Shown: positions 61,418 to 64,000 of the stretch, piece by piece
Layout: every line of letters begins with the position of its first letter
Position numbering within the stretch: position 1 is the first letter of the stretch
Origin: Lachnospiraceae bacterium
GTDB lineage: Bacteria; Bacillota; Clostridia; Lachnospirales; Lachnospiraceae
Reading direction: 5' to 3'
DNA length: 64,000 nucleotides
Assembly (NCBI GenBank): GCA_022791755.1
Contig: JAAVZR010000017.1
Coordinates: forward strand, 32,681 to 96,680
Position numbers and translations under genes: made by a program
Notes under the pieces: model-generated
The model's input: the letters and a program-made list of their open reading frames with translations, nothing else
Database searches by the model: none
Told to the model about the DNA's origin: nothing

Positions 61418-61652
61418 ATTTTATTAGATTATTTATTAGATTTTTGTCTGTGTTGATGCGGAGGATTTTGTCGTTAAAGGCCGGAGTATCAAGAGTTTGT
61501 GGGGAATAAATATATGGTTAAATCAGGAGAAAATCCGATTTGAAATAGATCTGAATTGCCATGTGTGGAACCAGACGGGGGATAGAACATGCCTGGCTTA
61601 TGCAGGATGATTTTCAGAATAAATGGTACCCTCAGTGGACAAAGAGACACAC
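61418..61652. other. AT-rich right part of the bracketed segment, no clear gene
   Basis: No ribosome-site-supported reading frame. A frame from 61561 starts MCGTRRGIEHAWLMQDDFQN but crosses the direct repeat and resembles nothing. Possibly debris of a former mobile element. Confidence 0.4.
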
Positions 61653-61692
61653 AGGAAGCGGGCTGTGGCTCTGGGCGTGTGTTTCGGTGGGG
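61653..61692 (+). repeat. 40-bp direct repeat, right copy
   Basis: Exact match to 59400-59439. Flanks differ: CACAC before and CCCGGCC after, against GTATG before and TGGTAAA after the left copy. Confidence 0.9.
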
Positions 61693-61703
61693 CCCGGCCT
61701 GAG

Positions 61704-62342
61704 CTATAAGTCTACCTGTTCAAAGCGGTATCCGGCGATGCGGCAGGCCAGTGGCAGGACGATGGCATAGCAAAGGGCGCCGGCCAGGAGGACTGGCAGC
61801 TGCGCGGGAAGGTTCTGCACGGCGGTATTGTCCAGCCAGGCGAGAGCCGGTATATGACTGAGGACTTCGACGGACAGCATGGCGGGGAGGACGAACAGCA
61901 TGGCCAGCAGGAAAGCTTTACCGGCTTTGTATCCGCTTTTATAGTAGGCCGGAAAGAAGATCAGGTCGAAGAGAGCAAAGATCATCAGACCGAAGCCATA
62001 CCAGGCCGCAGTGGGGTCCAATCCTACCGGATTATTGGGGATCGCCAGCCGGATCCGCAGCAGGGCGAAGGGGATGGAGATCAGAAGCTGTGAGAGCTGT
62101 GCGCAGATGATCAGACGGCATTTGGCACGAACGATATCTTTTTTGGTGACCGGCAGGACAGCGGTGTACCAGGCGTCGTTGGTTTCCCGGGCATACAGAA
62201 AGGTGATGTAGGGGGCGAGGCAGCCGAACAGGAATATGACACTGTAGGGATAGGCGGGGACGATGACCAGGCAGCCTAAAAGAGTGAAGATAAAGAGCGT
62301 CGGATGAGCGGCCAGAGCCAGCTCTTTATAAAGAAGTTTCAT
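61704..62342 (-). CDS. ABC-2 type permease
   Basis: 212 residues and six membrane helices. The N-terminus MKLLYKELALAAHPTLFIFT and the stretch ARETNDAWYTAVLPVTKKDI match the YtrC/YtrD-like group of clostridial ABC-2 permeases. AAAGGA precedes the ATG. Pairs with the ATPase at 62434. Its 3' end faces the 40-bp repeat. Confidence 0.8.
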   Translation of the reverse strand: MKLLYKELALAAHPTLFIFTLLGCLVIVPAYPYSVIFLFGCLAPYITFLYARETNDAWYTAVLPVTKKDIVRAKCRLIICAQLSQLLISIPFALLRIRLAIPNNPVGLDPTAAWYGFGLMIFALFDLIFFPAYYKSGYKAGKAFLLAMLFVLPAMLSVEVLSHIPALAWLDNTAVQNLPAQLPVLLAGALCYAIVLPLACRIAGYRFEQVDL

Positions 62343-62357
62343 AAAAAGAGTCCTTTC

Positions 62358-62450
62358 GTTTCCTTATTATTGCCCGTGTTTTCAGGGCATGATGGTACAC
62401 CCCTGCGGTGTTTCCTTATTATTGCCCGTGTTTTCAGGGCATAGTGGTAA
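62358..62450 (-). repeat. Tandem duplication at the ATPase/permease junction
   Basis: A 33-bp block (GTTTCCTTATTATTGCCCGT to CAGGGCAT) occurs at 62358-62390 and 62410-62442, period 52 bp, and the following GTGGTA/ATGGTA also match. Each holds a TGCCC/GGGCA hairpin. The right copy contains the ATPase stop codon; the left is a non-coding duplicate of the gene's tail placed before the permease. Confidence 0.75.
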
Positions 62451-63192
62451 ATGCGGTCGCTGGTTCGGAGCGCAGCATAATTGCTTCCAGGTTCAGGGGC
62501 GCCGTATCCTCCGGGGTGCGCAGGTGATTGAAAGATTGCAGAAAAACGCTTTTTTCGGCGCTGGCAAGCACCCGGCCGTTTTGAATATAGGTGATATCGT
62601 CGGCACAGCGGTCCAGGTCAGAGGTGATATGGGTGGAAAAAAGGATGCTTTGGGTGCCGTCTGCAACGATGCTTTGAAAGATCTGTAACAGCTCGCCGCG
62701 GGATACCGGGTCCAGGCCGCTGGTGGGTTCGTCGAGGATCAGAAGGCGTGCCTGATGGGAGAGGGCCAGAGCCAGCAGGTACTTGACCTTCATGCCGTTT
62801 GAGAGGTCGCGGAGTTTTTTTCGTTCGTCGATGCCGAATTGTCTCAGGTAGCTTTTGTAGCGGGCCGGCTCCCAGCCATCGTAAAAGCGGCGGGTCACCG
62901 CTGTGACTGCGGACAGCTTTTTTAGAGGATAGGAGTCAATGCCGCCGAAGACGACGCCGGTTTGCTGCTTTAAGTCCCGCTCTTCTGCGTAGAAATCACG
63001 GCCGAACATATACACGGCGCCGCTGTCCGGGCGGACGATATTCAGAAGACTTTTGAGAGTGGTGCTTTTACCGGCGCCGTTTTTGCCGATCAGGCCCATG
63101 ATGCGGCCGGGCCGCAAGGTGAAAGACACATTGGTGAGAGTAAAGCCGGGATAGGCCTTACACAGGTTTTGTACATGGAGAAGGGCGGTCAT
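62434..63192 (-). CDS. ABC transporter ATP-binding protein
   Basis: 252 residues. Walker A GKNGAGKSTTLKSLLNIV near residue 36, signature LSNGMKVKYLLALALSHQ near 131, Walker B LLILDEPTSGLDPVSRG near 150 and FSTHITSDLDRCADDI. YtrB-like. Its start overlaps the AbrB-like gene stop (ATGA). Its 3' end lies in the tandem duplication. Confidence 0.9.
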   Translation of the reverse strand: MTALLHVQNLCKAYPGFTLTNVSFTLRPGRIMGLIGKNGAGKSTTLKSLLNIVRPDSGAVYMFGRDFYAEERDLKQQTGVVFGGIDSYPLKKLSAVTAVTRRFYDGWEPARYKSYLRQFGIDERKKLRDLSNGMKVKYLLALALSHQARLLILDEPTSGLDPVSRGELLQIFQSIVADGTQSILFSTHITSDLDRCADDITYIQNGRVLASAEKSVFLQSFNHLRTPEDTAPLNLEAIMLRSEPATAFTTMP

Positions 63193-63488
63193 GGATTACT
63201 GTCCTCCTTTTGTCTGTCGTCCCCTGCCGGAAACAGGGCGCTTTGGAGCGATTCGATGGCATGCAGGAAGGCATCGGCGGGAGTGAGAGCGATACCGGCC
63301 TGCCCGGGGGTCTCGTCGCCCAGGACGACTAACAGATCGCCGGGGCTGATCTGAAAGATGTCCCGCGCTTTTTTGGGCAGGACGATCTGTCCCCTTTCAC
63401 CGACCTTCACTGTGCCGAAAATATGCTTACCGGAGGGAGGAATGGGAAATTTTTCCGTTTTCTGATTGTAATGGATCAGATTGTCCAC
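63189..63488 (-). CDS. AbrB/SpoVT-like regulator of the ABC genes, frameshifted start region
   Basis: 99 residues from GTG 63488. HIFGTVKVGERGQIVLPKKA and the RDIFQISPGDLLVVLGDE that follows are a SpoVT-AbrB swapped-hairpin DNA-binding domain. No ribosome site precedes this GTG. Instead AAAGGAG stands before ATG 63516, whose frame reads MARTPL then stops, while the main frame upstream continues as LYDVSVDN; two bases appear to be missing between them. Either the gene is frameshifted, or the true start is internal. It heads the ATPase/permease operon. Confidence 0.6.
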   Translation of the reverse strand: MDNLIHYNQKTEKFPIPPSGKHIFGTVKVGERGQIVLPKKARDIFQISPGDLLVVLGDETPGQAGIALTPADAFLHAIESLQSALFPAGDDRQKEDSNP

Positions 63489-63660
63489 AGAAACGTCATA
63501 GAGGCGTTCTTGCCATAATTGGCTCCTTTCTCCGTTTCTATCTGATGTACGCAGACAGGCTGTTTTGGTGTAGCGTTTCGGTATCATTTTTAAGGTTTTT
63601 CCTCTGTATGCCCCTTTGGAAAGTGCGGCAGTATTGCAGTCAGGGAATGATACCTCACGC

Positions 63661-63885
63661 TTATTTGTCGCTTCCTGGTACGGTTTCGGAGCCTTTTGCC
63701 ATCCATTCAAAGAAAGCAATTTTGCTGACCTTGATAAGCCTGCTCCTGCGGAACGCCGGAAAGCCGGGGGTGTGTACCAGCTCATAGGCGCTCGCTCTTG
63801 AAATTCCCATAATCTGCTGAATGTCCGCCACATCCAGATCCAGCGGTAAATCCTCGTAGCTGTTCAATCTCTTTTTATCGTTCAT
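63661..63885 (-). CDS. Excisionase-like helix-turn-helix protein
   Basis: 74 residues. LDVADIQQIMGISRASAYEL and FPAFRRSRLIKVSKIAFFEW form the winged HTH_17 fold of Xis-type and element-borne regulators. GGGAG lies 7 nt before ATG 63885. Such small proteins are common in integrative elements. The 144 bp after it contain a GGTATCATT/AATGATACC inverted repeat (63580-63588, 63646-63654). Confidence 0.7.
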   Translation of the reverse strand: MNDKKRLNSYEDLPLDLDVADIQQIMGISRASAYELVHTPGFPAFRRSRLIKVSKIAFFEWMAKGSETVPGSDK

Positions 63886-63913
63886 TCTGTTACTCCCATA
63901 AATCATATAGGTT

Positions 63914-64000
63914 TTAATGCTTCCAGTTGCCGTTTTCCGCATAAGCCGTTTTCCTGACCCATTCCTGCGGTGTTTCCCTGCATTGGTGCGCCGGATGCGT
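63914..64000 (-). CDS. C-terminal end of an unidentified protein (cut by window edge)
   Basis: The last 28 codons read THPAHQCRETPQEWVRKTAY then AENGNWKH before TAA at 63914-63916. The open frame reaches the window edge and ends just before the ribosome site of the HTH gene. Too short to identify. Confidence 0.4.
   Translation of the reverse strand, partial: THPAHQCRETPQEWVRKTAYAENGNWKH

Noticed and set aside
62401..63980. Shared 13-mer CTGCGGTGTTTCC at 62403 and near 63966 as element ends
   Set aside because: Too short, and no flanking similarity supports a bounded element.

Overview
The window looks like a chromosomal segment of a spore-forming gut Firmicute, most probably a Lachnospiraceae-type clostridium. 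The reasons are a spmA homologue, many PTS permeases with RpiR and DeoR regulators, strong AGGAGG ribosome sites before almost every gene, sigma-A promoters of TTGACA-N17-TATAAT type, an anaerobic sulfatase-maturating enzyme, and BcrA-type ABC/two-component modules. The genus is not determined. The backbone is fairly GC-rich. Two stretches (about 46.6-52.3 kb and 59.5-61.6 kb) are visibly AT-richer and look acquired.

Layout. 0-5 kb: spmA (cut by the window edge), a phosphoesterase, a cytoplasmic BMP-like protein, a MarR regulator and a membrane glycosyltransferase. 5-12.6 kb: a divergent locus in which a lactose/cellobiose-type PTS EIIC, two cytoplasmic formylglycine sulfatases and an esterase face an RpiR regulator and the radical-SAM sulfatase-maturating enzyme; it looks like a pathway for PTS import of sulfated sugars followed by desulfation inside the cell. 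12.6-14.6 kb: a small type I toxin-antitoxin candidate, a lipoprotein, decayed gene remnants and tRNA-Val. 14.7-21 kb: RpiR regulator and ceramidase-like hydrolase facing PTS EIIC, ChbG deacetylase, EIIB, EIIA and an AEC transporter. 21-21.6 kb: two very long inverted repeats. 21.6-25.2 kb: response regulator, ABC ATPase, permease and histidine kinase of the antimicrobial-peptide type. 25.3-33.3 kb: a ten-gene operon (DeoR, sugar-phosphate kinase, HAD phosphatase, complete mannose-family PTS, a small membrane protein, a second ceramidase-like protein, a Nif3-like protein), facing an aconitase-family hydratase. 36-41.4 kb: HAD phosphatase, LacZ, D-2-hydroxyacid dehydrogenase and Bcp peroxiredoxin. 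41.5-46.4 kb: tRNA-Val and tRNA-Ala, a lipoprotein, MutY and a YhaO/YhaN (SbcDC-like) pair. 46.6-52.3 kb: AT-rich block with a MerR/ABC module, an AgrC-like kinase with small proteins, and a clpP paralogue co-transcribed with an AraC regulator. 52.4-56.1 kb: a large surface transglutaminase-like protein. 56.2-59.3 kb: CsoR and CopA, the latter carrying an in-frame CopZ domain with its own ribosome site. 59.4-61.7 kb: an AlbA-2/Schlafen-type gene bracketed by identical 40-bp direct repeats. 61.7-64 kb: ABC permease, ATPase, AbrB-like regulator (start region frameshifted), an excisionase-like HTH protein and a cut gene.

The most notable non-coding signal is a repeat family at three loci (3.1, 41.4 and 46.5 kb). 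Small GAA- or GCA-loop hairpins with compensating arm changes sit inside and just upstream of a promoter (TAGACA or TGGACG, N17, TACAAT) reading into minus-strand genes (BMP/phosphoesterase, bcp, yhaO-yhaN).
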